From Photobacterium aphoticum (GTDB lineage: Bacteria > Pseudomonadota > Gammaproteobacteria > Enterobacterales > Vibrionaceae), in the NCBI RefSeq assembly GCF_001029435.1, contig NZ_LDOV01000025.1, positions 1 through 64,000 of the forward strand: a DNA stretch of 64,000 nucleotides, read 5' to 3'. The stretch's first letter is position 1; every line of letters starts with the position of its first letter. A program made the translations under genes and the position numbers. Below the pieces are notes generated by a model. The model ran no database searches and was not told the DNA's origin. It worked only from the letters and a program-made list of their open reading frames with translations. Positions 1 to 8,801 of this stretch are shown one piece after another.

Positions 1-5
1 AAGGA

Positions 6-90
6 TTGTTGGGGGAGAAGGATTCGAACCTTCGAAGGCGGAGCCGTCAGATTTACAGTCTGATCCCTTTGGCCACTCGGGAATCCCTCC
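6..90 (-). tRNA. tRNA-Tyr (GTA), degenerate acceptor end
   Basis: The minus strand reads as a class II tRNA with anticodon GTA, a long variable arm and an intact T arm. Its body is identical to the next copy over roughly 95 bases, including about 18 bases of upstream flank. The 3' side differs: base 72 is A opposite G1, base 70 is C opposite A3, and the tail reads CAA instead of CCA. It may be a decaying duplicate or depend on CCA repair. The window edge hides what lies further downstream. Confidence 0.75.
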
Positions 91-154
91 ACGGGATTTT
101 GCTTATTGTCTTGGCTTTACAGCCGAGAAACGCCGAAGCATTTCTTTAGAATGA

Positions 155-239
155 TGGTGGAGGGAGAAGGATTCGAACCTTCGAAGGCGGAGCCGTCAGA
201 TTTACAGTCTGATCCCTTTGGCCACTCGGGAATCCCTCC
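155..239 (-). tRNA. tRNA-Tyr (GTA)
   Basis: An 85-base class II tRNA on the minus strand. The acceptor stem GGAGGGA pairs fully with TCCCTCC, the discriminator is A, CCA is encoded, and the anticodon loop contains GTA. The variable arm is long, as in bacterial tRNA-Tyr. It is the middle copy of a three-gene cluster probably transcribed as one unit from about position 445 toward position 1. Confidence 0.95.
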
Positions 240-351
240 ACGGGATTTTGCTTATTGGCAGTCCACATACGTGGTAACCGTCTGGCTAGTGATCGGTCAT
301 TTGCCGGAAAGACGTACCTTACACTAAGTAACGAACACCTTTCAAGAAGAA

Positions 352-436
<85 letters not shown>

Positions 437-443
437 ACAAGTG

Positions 444-479
444 CGGGGCGAATATTAGCAAACCTTTTGGAACTGTAAA
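444..479 (-). promoter_or_regulatory. Promoter of the tRNA-Tyr cluster
   Basis: On the minus strand TTTACA (474-479) and TAATAT (452-457) are 16 bases apart, followed by a GC-rich discriminator just before the first tRNA. A GC-rich discriminator is typical of stringently controlled stable-RNA promoters. Assigned from spacing only. Confidence 0.6.
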
Positions 480-659
480 CCTTTTTCCTCATAAAAGTGT
501 GTTGTTTGCTGCTATTTTCATCATGTTGTCGGTATGGGTAGCGTTATGGCGGGGAAAACCCCACGTCAGATCAAGGTGTAAACGTATTATTGCTTTTCTT
601 TACACTTCTTTACCGCGCAAAAGTACAGGTTCAGCTATGATTCGCGCAGAACATTATTG

Positions 660-1757
660 ATGGATTTGAACATGAAAAAAGTCCTTGTTGCGGCATTAGT
701 GACGGCAGCGCTGTCCGGCGGCAGTTATTTCTACTTCCACGGCACCTCTGTCGCCGCTGAACAAAAAGCCGGCCCAGGCGCGGGACGTGCGATCCCGGTG
801 ACAACCGGTCAGGTTGCCTCACACCCGGTGACACAATCGCTGTCTTTGGTGGGGAAACTGGAAGCCCAGCGTTCGGTGAATGTGGCAACCCAAGTGGCGG
901 CACGTGTTGACGATATCGTTGTGGGCGTGAATACCACGGTGAAAAAGGGCGAATTGCTGATTCAGTTAGATGATGCACGTGTTCAGGCCGCTTACGCAGA
1001 AGCGCGTGCTTATCTGGCGGATGAGAAACGTAAACTGGGTGAGTTTAAGCGTCTGTCAAAACGCGGGGCGATCACCCAAACGGAAATTGATGCCCAGCAG
1101 GCCAGCGTCAGTATTGCCGAAGCCCGTTTGAAAGCGGCCAAAGCAGATTTGGACGATCACGCCATTTTGGCGCCGTTTGACGGCACCGTTGGTCTGATTG
1201 ATTTTAGTGAAGGCCATATGCTCAGTGCCGGTAGCGAGCTGTTCTCTTTGGATGACCTCTCTTCTATGCGCTTGGATATTCAGGTTCCTGAGCAATACCT
1301 CTCTTATTTAGTCAAAGGCATGCGTGTGAATGCCACCAGTCAGGCATGGCCGGGGCAGACCTTCAGCGGCACTATTCAGGCGATTGACTCTCGCGTGCAG
1401 GCGGATTCGTTGAACATCCGCATTCGCGTGGTGTTTGATAACACCGACAGCAAGCTTAAACCGGGCATGCTGATGGCGGCGAACATTGCCTTTATGCCGC
1501 AAGACGCCGCAGTGATCCCGGTACAGGCACTGGAATACTCTGGTACCAAGCGTTTCGTCTACTTAGTGGATGAAGCAGGTAAAGCCCACCGTACTGAAGT
1601 GACACTGGGCGCGCGCGTGAATGATGAAGTGGTGATTGAGTCCGGCATTGAAATTGGCGATCGCATCGTGGTGCAAGGCCTGGTGAACATGCGTGATGGC
1701 GTAAAAGTGAATGATTTGATGGCGACAACGCCGGGAAAGTCGGGAGATAAAGCCTGA
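660..1757 (+). CDS. RND efflux periplasmic adaptor (MFP)
   Basis: Membrane-fusion protein of a tripartite RND exporter, bridging the inner-membrane pump and an outer-membrane channel. An N-terminal hydrophobic segment follows KK, then come a lipoyl/barrel-sandwich half, a helical hairpin (about residues 95-150, rich in A, E, K and R), the second lipoyl half (APFDGTVGL) and beta-barrel and membrane-proximal domains. The length of about 365 residues is normal. ATG at 660 or at 672 (MKKVLVAAL) could be the start and neither has a strong Shine-Dalgarno. The stop overlaps the pump start (TGATG), implying translational coupling. No outer-membrane channel gene is adjacent, so a TolC encoded elsewhere is probably used. 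Substrates cannot be read from the sequence. Confidence 0.9.
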   Translation: MDLNMKKVLVAALVTAALSGGSYFYFHGTSVAAEQKAGPGAGRAIPVTTGQVASHPVTQSLSLVGKLEAQRSVNVATQVAARVDDIVVGVNTTVKKGELLIQLDDARVQAAYAEARAYLADEKRKLGEFKRLSKRGAITQTEIDAQQASVSIAEARLKAAKADLDDHAILAPFDGTVGLIDFSEGHMLSAGSELFSLDDLSSMRLDIQVPEQYLSYLVKGMRVNATSQAWPGQTFSGTIQAIDSRVQADSLNIRIRVVFDNTDSKLKPGMLMAANIAFMPQDAAVIPVQALEYSGTKRFVYLVDEAGKAHRTEVTLGARVNDEVVIESGIEIGDRIVVQGLVNMRDGVKVNDLMATTPGKSGDKA

Positions 1758-4700
1758 TGTGGTTGTCTGATGTCTCGGTAAAGCGTCCGGTCGTCGCGAT
1801 TGTATTGAGCTTGCTGTTGTGTGTATTTGGCGCGGTGTCGTTCTCGAAACTGTCGGTTCGAGAGATGCCTGATGTTGAAAACCCGGTAGTGAGTATTTCG
1901 ACCACGTATAAAGGTGCGTCCGCCTCGATTATGGAAAGCCGCATTACCACGGTGCTGGAAGATCAGCTCTCGGGGATCAGCGGGATCGAAAATATCACCT
2001 CGACCACCCGTAACGGGATGTCGCGTATTCAGGTGGAATTTGAGATGGGCTGGGATCTGACCGAAGGGGTCAGCGATGTGCGAGATGCCGTCTCCCGTGC
2101 CCAGCGTCGTTTGCCGGATGAAGCCGATGATCCGGTGGTCTCGAAAGACAACGGCTCTGGCGAGCCGGCGGTGTACGTCAACCTGACGTCCAGCACCATG
2201 GATCGCTCACAACTGACCGATTACGCCGAACGTGTCCTGATGGATCGCTTCAACCTGATCAACGGGGTGAGCTCGGTGGATCTGAGCGGTGCGCTGTACC
2301 GTGTGATGTACGTGAAGTTGCAGCCTGCGCAAATGGCTGGCCGTGGTGTCACCAGCAAAGACATCGTCAATGCGCTCAATGATGAAAACGTGGAGCTGCC
2401 GGGCGGTGAAGTGCGCAACGACACCACCACCATGTCTGTGCGTACCGCGCGTCTTTACCGTACCGCACAGGATTTTGAATACCTGGTAGTGCGTACCGCT
2501 GAAGACGGCTCGCCAATCTATCTTAAAGATGTTGCGAAAGTGGCCATTGGTGCCCAGAACGAAAACGCCACCTTTAAAAATAACGGTATTGCGAACCTGA
2601 GCTTGGGCATCGTCACCATGACCGATGCCAACCCGCTGAATGTGGCCGATGATGTGTACGCCGAAGTAGAGCGTATGCAGCGCTTCTTGCCGGCGGGTAC
2701 TGAACTGTACGTGGATTATGACTCCACGGTGTTTATCGACCGTTCGATCCAAGAAGTGTACAGCACCTTGTTTGTGACCGGTTTGCTGGTGGTATTGGTA
2801 CTCTATATCTTCATCGGCCAAGCGCGTGCGACCTTGATCCCGGCGGTCACGGTACCGGTATCGTTGATCTCGGCCTTTATGGTGGCCTACTTCTTGGGCT
2901 TCTCCATTAACTTGCTGACACTGATGGCCTTGATTCTGGCGATCGGCCTGGTGGTGGATGATGCCATCGTGGTAGTAGAAAACATCTATCACCACATTGA
3001 AAACGGTGAACCACCTTTGCTTGCTGCCTATAAAGGTACGCGCGAAGTGGGCTTTGCCGTGGTTGCGACCACGGTGGTGCTGGTGATGGTGTTCCTGCCA
3101 ATCTCCTTTATGGATGGCATGGTGGGACCGCTGTTTACCGAGTTCTCGGTATTGCTGGCGGTCTCGGTGATTTTCTCCTCAATAGTGGCGTTAACGCTCA
3201 GCCCGGTGATGGGCAGCAAATTGCTTAAAGCTAACGTGAAGCACAGTGCGTTTAACGTGTTCATTGATCGTATGTTCGGCAAACTGGAGCGCGGCTACCG
3301 CAAGGTGGTGACGGCCTCGGTACGCTATCGTTATGTCGCGCCGCTGATCATTCTGGGCTTTATTGGCCTGAGTGTGGTGATGATGAAAACGGTGCCCGCA
3401 CAACTGGCGCCACAGGAAGACCGTGGGGTGATCTTTGCGTTTGTGAAAGGCGCAGAAGGCACCAGTTACAACCGTATGGTCGGTAACATTGAAGAAGTGG
3501 AAAGCCGTTTGTTGCCGATGGTGGGCAAAGGCGTGCTGAAATCGGTGTCGATCCAAACGCCGGCCTTTGGTGGTCGTGCGGGGGATCAGACCGGCTTTGT
3601 GATCATGCAGCTGGAAAACTGGGAAGATCGTGACGTCAGCGCGACCCAAGCCCTCGGCATGGTACGTAAAGCGCTGCAAGGGATCCCGGATATCCGCGTG
3701 TGGCCATTTATGCCGGGCTTCCGTGGCGGTTCGTCGGAGCCGGTGCAGTTCCTGCTAAACGGCGCAGACTACGAAGAGCTGTTTAAGTGGGCGACCGAGC
3801 TGAAAGTGCTGGCAGAAGAAAGCGGCATGATGGAAGGGGTGGATTTGGATTACGCCGAAACCACGCCGGAGCTGGTGGTCTCGGTGAACCGTCCGCGAGC
3901 GGCTGAATTAGGCATTCCGGTCGCTGATATTGCTGAAACCCTGGAAATTATGCTGGGTGGTCGCAGTGAAACCACGTTTGTTGACCGTGGTGAAGAGTAC
4001 GATGTGTACCTGCGTGGTGATGAAAACAGCTTCAATAACGCCACCGATCTCAGCCAGATTTACGTGCGTACCAAAACTGGTCAGCTGATCACGCTGGAAT
4101 CCGTCGCAACGGTGGAAGAAGTCGCTTCCGCTCAGCGTTTAAGCCACAACCAGAAGCAAAAATCGATCACCCTAAAAGCCAACCTGACGGGCGGCTATAC
4201 CTTGGGTGAAGCGTTGGATTTCTTGGATAACCAAGCCATTGAGCGTTTACCGAAAGATATCGTGATTGATTACGCCGGTGAGTCGAAAGACTTCCGTGAA
4301 AACCAGAGCAGCATCCTGTTGGTGTTTGGCTTGGCCTTGCTGGTGGCTTACTTGGTATTGGCGGCGCAGTTTGAAAGCTTCGTGAACCCAATGGTGGTGA
4401 TGCTGACGGTGCCGATGGGGATCTTCGGTGGTTTGGCAGGCTTGCTGATCATGGATCAGACCCTCAACATCTTCAGTCAGATCGGTATGATCATGTTGAT
4501 CGGGATGGTGACCAAAAACGGTATCCTGATTGTCGAATTTGCCAACCAGTTGCGTGACAAAGGGGTGGAGTTTGAACAAGCAATCATTGATGCCTCAGAG
4601 CGCCGTTTGCGCCCGATCTTGATGACCGCATTTACCACTTTGTTTGGTGCGATCCCGTTGATCATGTCTACCGGTGCTGGTTCAGAGAGCCGTATTGCGG

Positions 4701-4879
4701 TTGGTACCGTGGTGTTCTTCGGTATGGCCTTTGCGACCTTGGTGACCCTGATTGTCATTCCGGCAATGTACCGCTTGATGTCAGCGAAAACCCAGTCTCC
4801 GGGCTACGTGGCCGAGCAGTTGGAAAAAGCCTTACTAGAGCATACGCCGACGTCAGAGGAACCGGCGACACCGCGTTAA
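1757..4879 (+). CDS. RND multidrug efflux permease (AcrB/MdtB-like)
   Basis: Proton-driven inner-membrane pump of the HAE1 RND family, 1040 residues as expected. The N-terminus (MWLSDVSVKRPVVA) begins TM1. Large periplasmic loops follow TM1 and TM7. The TM4 proton-relay motif [14 protein letters not shown] lies near residue 395-410 with the two Asp residues present, and the TM10 Lys motif GMVTKNGILIVEF is also present. It is coupled to the adaptor gene upstream by a one-base overlap and followed by a strong terminator, so the operon has two genes. It resembles the Vex/Vme pumps of Vibrio that lack a dedicated outer-membrane gene. No regulator gene is adjacent. It is clearly different from the second pump at 45-48 kb. 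Confidence 0.93.
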   Translation: MWLSDVSVKRPVVAIVLSLLLCVFGAVSFSKLSVREMPDVENPVVSISTTYKGASASIMESRITTVLEDQLSGISGIENITSTTRNGMSRIQVEFEMGWDLTEGVSDVRDAVSRAQRRLPDEADDPVVSKDNGSGEPAVYVNLTSSTMDRSQLTDYAERVLMDRFNLINGVSSVDLSGALYRVMYVKLQPAQMAGRGVTSKDIVNALNDENVELPGGEVRNDTTTMSVRTARLYRTAQDFEYLVVRTAEDGSPIYLKDVAKVAIGAQNENATFKNNGIANLSLGIVTMTDANPLNVADDVYAEVERMQRFLPAGTELYVDYDSTVFIDRSIQEVYSTLFVTGLLVVLVLYIFIGQARATLIPAVTVPVSLISAFMVAYFLGFSINLLTLMALILAIGLVVDDAIVVVENIYHHIENGEPPLLAAYKGTREVGFAVVATTVVLVMVFLPISFMDGMVGPLFTEFSVLLAVSVIFSSIVALTLSPVMGSKLLKANVKHSAFNVFIDRMFGKLERGYRKVVTASVRYRYVAPLIILGFIGLSVVMMKTVPAQLAPQEDRGVIFAFVKGAEGTSYNRMVGNIEEVESRLLPMVGKGVLKSVSIQTPAFGGRAGDQTGFVIMQLENWEDRDVSATQALGMVRKALQGIPDIRVWPFMPGFRGGSSEPVQFLLNGADYEELFKWATELKVLAEESGMMEGVDLDYAETTPELVVSVNRPRAAELGIPVADIAETLEIMLGGRSETTFVDRGEEYDVYLRGDENSFNNATDLSQIYVRTKTGQLITLESVATVEEVASAQRLSHNQKQKSITLKANLTGGYTLGEALDFLDNQAIERLPKDIVIDYAGESKDFRENQSSILLVFGLALLVAYLVLAAQFESFVNPMVVMLTVPMGIFGGLAGLLIMDQTLNIFSQIGMIMLIGMVTKNGILIVEFANQLRDKGVEFEQAIIDASERRLRPILMTAFTTLFGAIPLIMSTGAGSESRIAVGTVVFFGMAFATLVTLIVIPAMYRLMSAKTQSPGYVAEQLEKALLEHTPTSEEPATPR

Positions 4880-4904
4880 TACGCGTTGCGTTATCTCGAC
4901 ATTG

Positions 4905-4937
4905 GCCCTCTTCGCCTGTTGGTGAGGGGGGCTTTTT
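4905..4937 (+). terminator. Rho-independent terminator of the RND operon
   Basis: A 12-bp stem (GCCCTCTTCGCC against GGTGAGGGGGGC, with wobbles) around a TGTT loop, followed by six T residues. Confidence 0.85.
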
Positions 4938-4972
4938 TATGAAAAGCGGTTTTCTTTCCTTATCGGATCAGC

Positions 4973-5001
4973 TCTTGATAGAATAGCCGGGCTATTATAC
5001 T
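4973..5001 (+). promoter_or_regulatory. Candidate promoter of rluF
   Basis: A TATACT -10 box (4996-5001) lies 15-17 bases after a TTGATA or TCTTGA -35. The spacer contains the inverted repeat AATAGCCGGGCTATT. The start codon is about 50 bases downstream. Confidence 0.45.
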
Positions 5002-5053
5002 TATCTAATCTAACCTTGATCGCGTTGCGAAACGCTTAGTGTAGAAGAACATC

Positions 5054-6274
5054 ATGTCTCAGAATCAGCCTCAAGATACTGCCGGCCAAGCCGTGCGTTT
5101 GAATAAATTTATCAGTGATACAGGCTATTGCTCACGCCGTGAGGCGGACAAGCTGATTGATCAAGGAAGGGTGACCATCAACGGCCAACTGCCGGAGATG
5201 GGCGTCAAAGTCATGCCAGACGACGAGGTTCTGGTGGATGACAAGCCGCTGCGCAGCAAAGAGCAGCCGATTTACATCGCATTGAACAAACCAGCAGGCA
5301 TTACCTGTACCACGGAACGCCACATTAAAGACAACATCATTGACTTTATTGGCCACCGTAAGCGTATTTTCCCAATCGGTCGTCTGGATAAGCCGTCAGA
5401 CGGTTTGATTTTCCTGACTAATGATGGCGACATCGTGAACAAGATCCTGCGTGCCGGTAACTCGCACGAGAAAGAATATGTTGTGCGTGTCGATAAGCCG
5501 ATCACCGATGAGTTCATTGCCAAAATGGCGTCAGGTGTGGAGATTTTGGATACCGTGACGCTGCCATGTAAGGTGACGAAGGAAACCAACTACTCATTCC
5601 GCATTGTTCTGACACAAGGCCTGAACCGTCAGATCCGCCGTATGTGTGAAGCGCTGGGTTATGACGTCTTCAAACTGCGTCGTGTGCGTATCATGAACAT
5701 CAGCATTGATGGTCTGCCAAACGGTAAATGGCGTTACCTGACGGATGCAGAAATTGCTGAAATTCACAGCCTGATTGCTGGCTCCAGCAAAACAGAAGAA
5801 GCGTCACGTACGGATGCGCAAGGCCAGAGCATCCAGAAAGCAACGGATGCGAAGCTGTTTGACAGCCGCCAGCAGGTGCGTGATGAAGGCAAAATTAAGT
5901 ACAAAACGTACCAGGGAAAAGGCGAGTTTAACCGTAAGCGTCAGGGTGGCCGATTCGATGAGCGTCGCGACGATCGTCGTGAAGATCGCCGCGATGATCG
6001 TGGTGGCTATCGTCAGGATACACGCCGTGATGATCGCCGAGATTACCGCCAAGAAGGCCGTAACGAGCAGCGTCGTGATGATGACCGTCGTCAAGACCGT
6101 CAAGATAGACCACGTCAAGATAACCGCAACGATGAACGCCGCAATGGTCCGCGTCCTGGACGTGGTGTACAGCCAGGTCATCGCCGTCCGGGCCGTGATG
6201 AAGAGAGCCCACGCCAGCGTAGCGGTGGTACAAGCAGCAGCATCAAGAAGTGGAAATCTAAAAAAGACGCGTAA
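5054..6274 (+). CDS. rluF: 23S rRNA pseudouridine synthase RluF with long basic/acidic tail
   Basis: Isomerises a uridine of 23S rRNA (U2604 in E. coli; U35 of tRNA-Tyr is also a known RluF target). An S4 RNA-binding domain (about residues 14-60, [16 protein letters not shown]) is followed by the RsuA/RluF catalytic domain with [18 protein letters not shown], whose Asp112 is the catalytic residue. The core closely follows E. coli RluF to about residue 245. The protein is 406 residues against roughly 290 in E. coli. The surplus is a C-terminal tail (about 280-390) of near-tandem RRDDRR/RQDRQD units, probably disordered and RNA-binding. tRNA-Tyr genes nearby are probably coincidence. The unit ends at a clear terminator. 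Confidence 0.93.
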   Translation: MSQNQPQDTAGQAVRLNKFISDTGYCSRREADKLIDQGRVTINGQLPEMGVKVMPDDEVLVDDKPLRSKEQPIYIALNKPAGITCTTERHIKDNIIDFIGHRKRIFPIGRLDKPSDGLIFLTNDGDIVNKILRAGNSHEKEYVVRVDKPITDEFIAKMASGVEILDTVTLPCKVTKETNYSFRIVLTQGLNRQIRRMCEALGYDVFKLRRVRIMNISIDGLPNGKWRYLTDAEIAEIHSLIAGSSKTEEASRTDAQGQSIQKATDAKLFDSRQQVRDEGKIKYKTYQGKGEFNRKRQGGRFDERRDDRREDRRDDRGGYRQDTRRDDRRDYRQEGRNEQRRDDDRRQDRQDRPRQDNRNDERRNGPRPGRGVQPGHRRPGRDEESPRQRSGGTSSSIKKWKSKKDA

Positions 6275-6337
6275 TCGTCAGGGATTAAACACACAGAGTA
6301 TGTTCTGCCAGCCGATACAGGGTTAAGCAGTAAAATG

Positions 6338-6367
6338 AACGGGAGCCTTAGGGTTCCCGTTTCTTTT
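6338..6367 (+). terminator. Terminator of rluF
   Basis: The stem AACGGGAGCC / GGTTCCCGTT is followed by TCTTTT. The rest of 6275-6576 holds no convincing gene. A 34-codon frame at 6441-6545 was rejected. Confidence 0.8.
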
Positions 6368-6576
6368 ATCAGGCGTTTGTGAGGCAGAGAAGCATAACGC
6401 AGAGCGGAGCAATGAATGTGGGGGAGAGGTTCTTTGCCGCATGATGCTATCGCGACTTGCAATCAGTGCGCTGAATTTGCACTATGTACTCATTGATGAA
6501 AACAACAGCACACTGACGCTAGGCCTTATTGATAAGGTGTCATAGCGGTTAGCGGTATGAAAACACAGAGGAAGTA

Positions 6577-7662
6577 ATGGCAGGCAATACAATAGGACAA
6601 CTGTTTCGCGTGACCACGTTTGGTGAAAGCCACGGGCTCGCTTTGGGATGTATCATTGATGGGTGCCCGCCAGGCCTGGCCTTGACGGAAGCCGATATGC
6701 AGCACGATCTCGATCGTCGCCGTCCGGGTACGTCAAAATACACCACGCAACGCCGCGAACCGGATGAAGTGAAAATTTTATCGGGTGTGTTTGAAGGGCA
6801 AACGACCGGTACTTCAATCGGGTTGTTAATTGAAAATACCGATCAGCGTTCAAAAGATTACTCCAACATTAAAGATCTGTTCCGTCCGGGACATGCCGAT
6901 TACACCTACCACCAAAAGTACGGGGTGCGTGATTACCGTGGCGGTGGCCGCTCGTCTGCCCGTGAAACTGCAATGCGTGTTGCCGCAGGTGCAGTAGCGA
7001 AAAAATACCTCAAACAAGTACACGGTATTGAAGTGCGTGCTTACCTGTCACAGATGGGCGATGTGACTATTGATAACGTCGATTGGGATCAGATTGAGCA
7101 AAATGCCTTTTTCTGTCCGGATGCGGATAAAGTAGAGGCATTGGATGGCTTGATCCGTCAGTTGAAAAAAGACGGTGATTCCATCGGTGCCAAACTGACG
7201 GTTGTCGCGCAAAACGTACCTGTCGGCTTGGGTGAGCCGGTGTTTGATCGCTTGGATGCCGATATTGCCCACTCGTTAATGAGCATCAATGCGGTGAAAG
7301 GCGTTGAAATTGGTGACGGCTTTGATGTGGTTGAGCAGCGTGGCAGTGAGCACCGTGATGCTATGACGCTTGAGGGCTTTAAGAGTAACCATGCGGGCGG
7401 GATCTTAGGGGGGATTTCCTCCGGTCAGGATATTGTGGCGCACATTGCGTTGAAGCCGACTTCGAGCATTACCGTACCGGGCGAAACCATTACTCGCCAA
7501 GGGGAAAGTGCGGAAGTGATCACCAAAGGTCGTCATGACCCCTGTGTCGGGATCCGTGCGGTGCCGATTGCAGAAGCCATGCTGGCTATCACTTTGATGG
7601 ATCACTTGTTGCGTCATCGCGGTCAAAACGCAGATGTCGTGACTGAGACACCGAAGATTTAA
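6577..7662 (+). CDS. aroC: Chorismate synthase
   Basis: Converts EPSP to chorismate, the last common step of aromatic amino acid synthesis, using reduced FMN. The 361-residue length is standard. Family signatures are [18 protein letters not shown] near the N-terminus, [14 protein letters not shown] near residue 107, the RSSARETA segment with basic FMN and phosphate contacts, and GRHDPCVG near the C-terminus. The start at 6577 is supported by GAGGAAG seven bases upstream. In E. coli aroC follows prmB. Here the two are separated by about 15 kb, so that link has been broken. A strong terminator follows immediately, so the gene is probably monocistronic. Confidence 0.97.
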   Translation: MAGNTIGQLFRVTTFGESHGLALGCIIDGCPPGLALTEADMQHDLDRRRPGTSKYTTQRREPDEVKILSGVFEGQTTGTSIGLLIENTDQRSKDYSNIKDLFRPGHADYTYHQKYGVRDYRGGGRSSARETAMRVAAGAVAKKYLKQVHGIEVRAYLSQMGDVTIDNVDWDQIEQNAFFCPDADKVEALDGLIRQLKKDGDSIGAKLTVVAQNVPVGLGEPVFDRLDADIAHSLMSINAVKGVEIGDGFDVVEQRGSEHRDAMTLEGFKSNHAGGILGGISSGQDIVAHIALKPTSSITVPGETITRQGESAEVITKGRHDPCVGIRAVPIAEAMLAITLMDHLLRHRGQNADVVTETPKI

Positions 7663-7689
7663 CCGATATCGTAAAGTGATATCACGAAG

Positions 7690-7726
7690 AGCCGGTGATT
7701 GCTTCATGCAGTCACCGGCTTTTTTA
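7690..7726 (+). terminator. Terminator of aroC
   Basis: The stem AGCCGGTGA / TCACCGGCT with a 13-base loop is followed by TTTTT. Confidence 0.85.
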
Positions 7727-7746
7727 TGTGCGATTAACGCGAGTAA

Positions 7747-7791
7747 GAAAAAGCAACACGCCCACAGGCAAGGGGGAAATGCCTGTGGGCG
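7747..7791 (-). terminator. Terminator of the TRIC-like gene
   Basis: On the minus strand the perfect 12-bp stem CGCCCACAGGCA / TGCCTGTGGGCG is followed shortly by TTGCTTTTTC. Confidence 0.8.
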
Positions 7792-7819
7792 CATTGTCTA
7801 TGACTTGTTTCGCTTGGCA

Positions 7820-8485
7820 TTAACCTTGCGACTCAGCACTGTTTTTCGTGCTGGCTTTTGCGTTAGCCTCGTTGTCCAACTCCTCAAAGTGGAACACCGG
7901 GAGGTGCCAACCAAACTGCACGGCAGCCACTCGGATCACGAAACCAGTCACCAGTGTGCTGATCGTAACGATGGTTTCGTCAATGCCTAAGTAAAGCAGG
8001 CCGAAATACATGGCGCCGGCAATGAAGGCGACCGAGGCATACAACTCTTTATGCAGCACCATCGGCGGGCGACGAGTGATCAAATCACGCAGTAAGCCTC
8101 CGAATACGCCTGTTACGACGGCTGCCACGATACAGATCAACGGTGATAAACCCATGTCCATCGCGACACGGCAACCAATGATACTGAACACAATCAGGCC
8201 CAGAGAATCGAGCAACACAAAGAGCTTGTGGAAACGCACGACCCATGGGGCGACGATGGTGGTGAACAAGCCTGCTAAACAGGTGATCACCAAATATTGT
8301 GGATGCGCCACCCAACCCAGCGGGTAGTGCCCCAAAAGAATATCGCGAACGGTGCCGCCGCCAATGGCAGTTGCACTGGCCACTAACATCACGCCAAACC
8401 AGTCCATATGACGTTTGCCTGCCGCAAGTGCGCCGGTCATGGCTTCAGCTGTGATCCCTATGATGTAAAGTGTGGTTAATAGCAT
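7820..8485 (-). CDS. Trimeric intracellular cation channel family protein (YicG/UPF0126-like)
   Basis: Inner-membrane protein of 221 residues with about seven hydrophobic segments arranged as two repeated three-helix halves plus one. Family marks are the Gly-rich motif TAIGGGTVRDILLGHYPLGW in the first half and VTGVFGGLLRDLITRRPPMVL in the second. Proteins of this family are homologous to eukaryotic TRIC channels and conduct monovalent cations in vitro; the physiological role in bacteria is unsettled. The C-terminal 25 residues are polar and variable. The gene is convergent with aroC and has its own terminator. The span 8486-8700 beyond it holds no recognised feature apart from the likely promoter of this gene. 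Confidence 0.88.
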   Translation of the reverse strand: MLLTTLYIIGITAEAMTGALAAGKRHMDWFGVMLVASATAIGGGTVRDILLGHYPLGWVAHPQYLVITCLAGLFTTIVAPWVVRFHKLFVLLDSLGLIVFSIIGCRVAMDMGLSPLICIVAAVVTGVFGGLLRDLITRRPPMVLHKELYASVAFIAGAMYFGLLYLGIDETIVTISTLVTGFVIRVAAVQFGWHLPVFHFEELDNEANAKASTKNSAESQG

Positions 8486-8700
8486 GAATAAAATCGATGT
8501 CTGTTAGAGAGCGCGAACAATAAAGTTATTCTAAGTCTCAGTTTTCACAGCGTCTAATGAAATGATTAAAGGCATGGATGAATTGAATTCATGCTTTTTG
8601 AGGGCGGGTAAAATGGTCCTGAGACCCTATGGAGCGTTGACGCTGTCGTGATGTGTGATGCTGTAGACAGTGAGATGATGTGGGAAGGGGAGTCAGTGAT

Positions 8701-8730
8701 AAAGAAAAGGGGCAACCAACGTTGCCCCTT
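8701..8730 (-). terminator. Terminator of the first fadL gene
   Basis: On the minus strand AAGGGGCAAC, loop GTTG, GTTGCCCCTT, then TTCTTT. It lies about 70 bases beyond the fadL stop. Confidence 0.8.
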
Positions 8731-8801
8731 TGCAGGATATTATACAGTTTGACGGTTTCTCGCCCCTAAGGCCTTGGCACCATAGTGCCGCTGTTGAAAC
8801 C

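Noticed and set aside
2207..2995. 262-codon minus-strand frame opposite the RND pump
   Set aside because: His/Gln-rich composition typical of antisense to a membrane protein; the plus-strand gene is certain.
5775..6326. Long open frames on both strands within the rluF tail
   Set aside because: They arise from the Arg/Asp codon repeat of rluF and have no ribosome site or family resemblance.
6441..6545. 34-codon frame upstream of aroC
   Set aside because: Poorly placed ribosome site, no recognisable sequence, and no sign of leader-peptide regulation.
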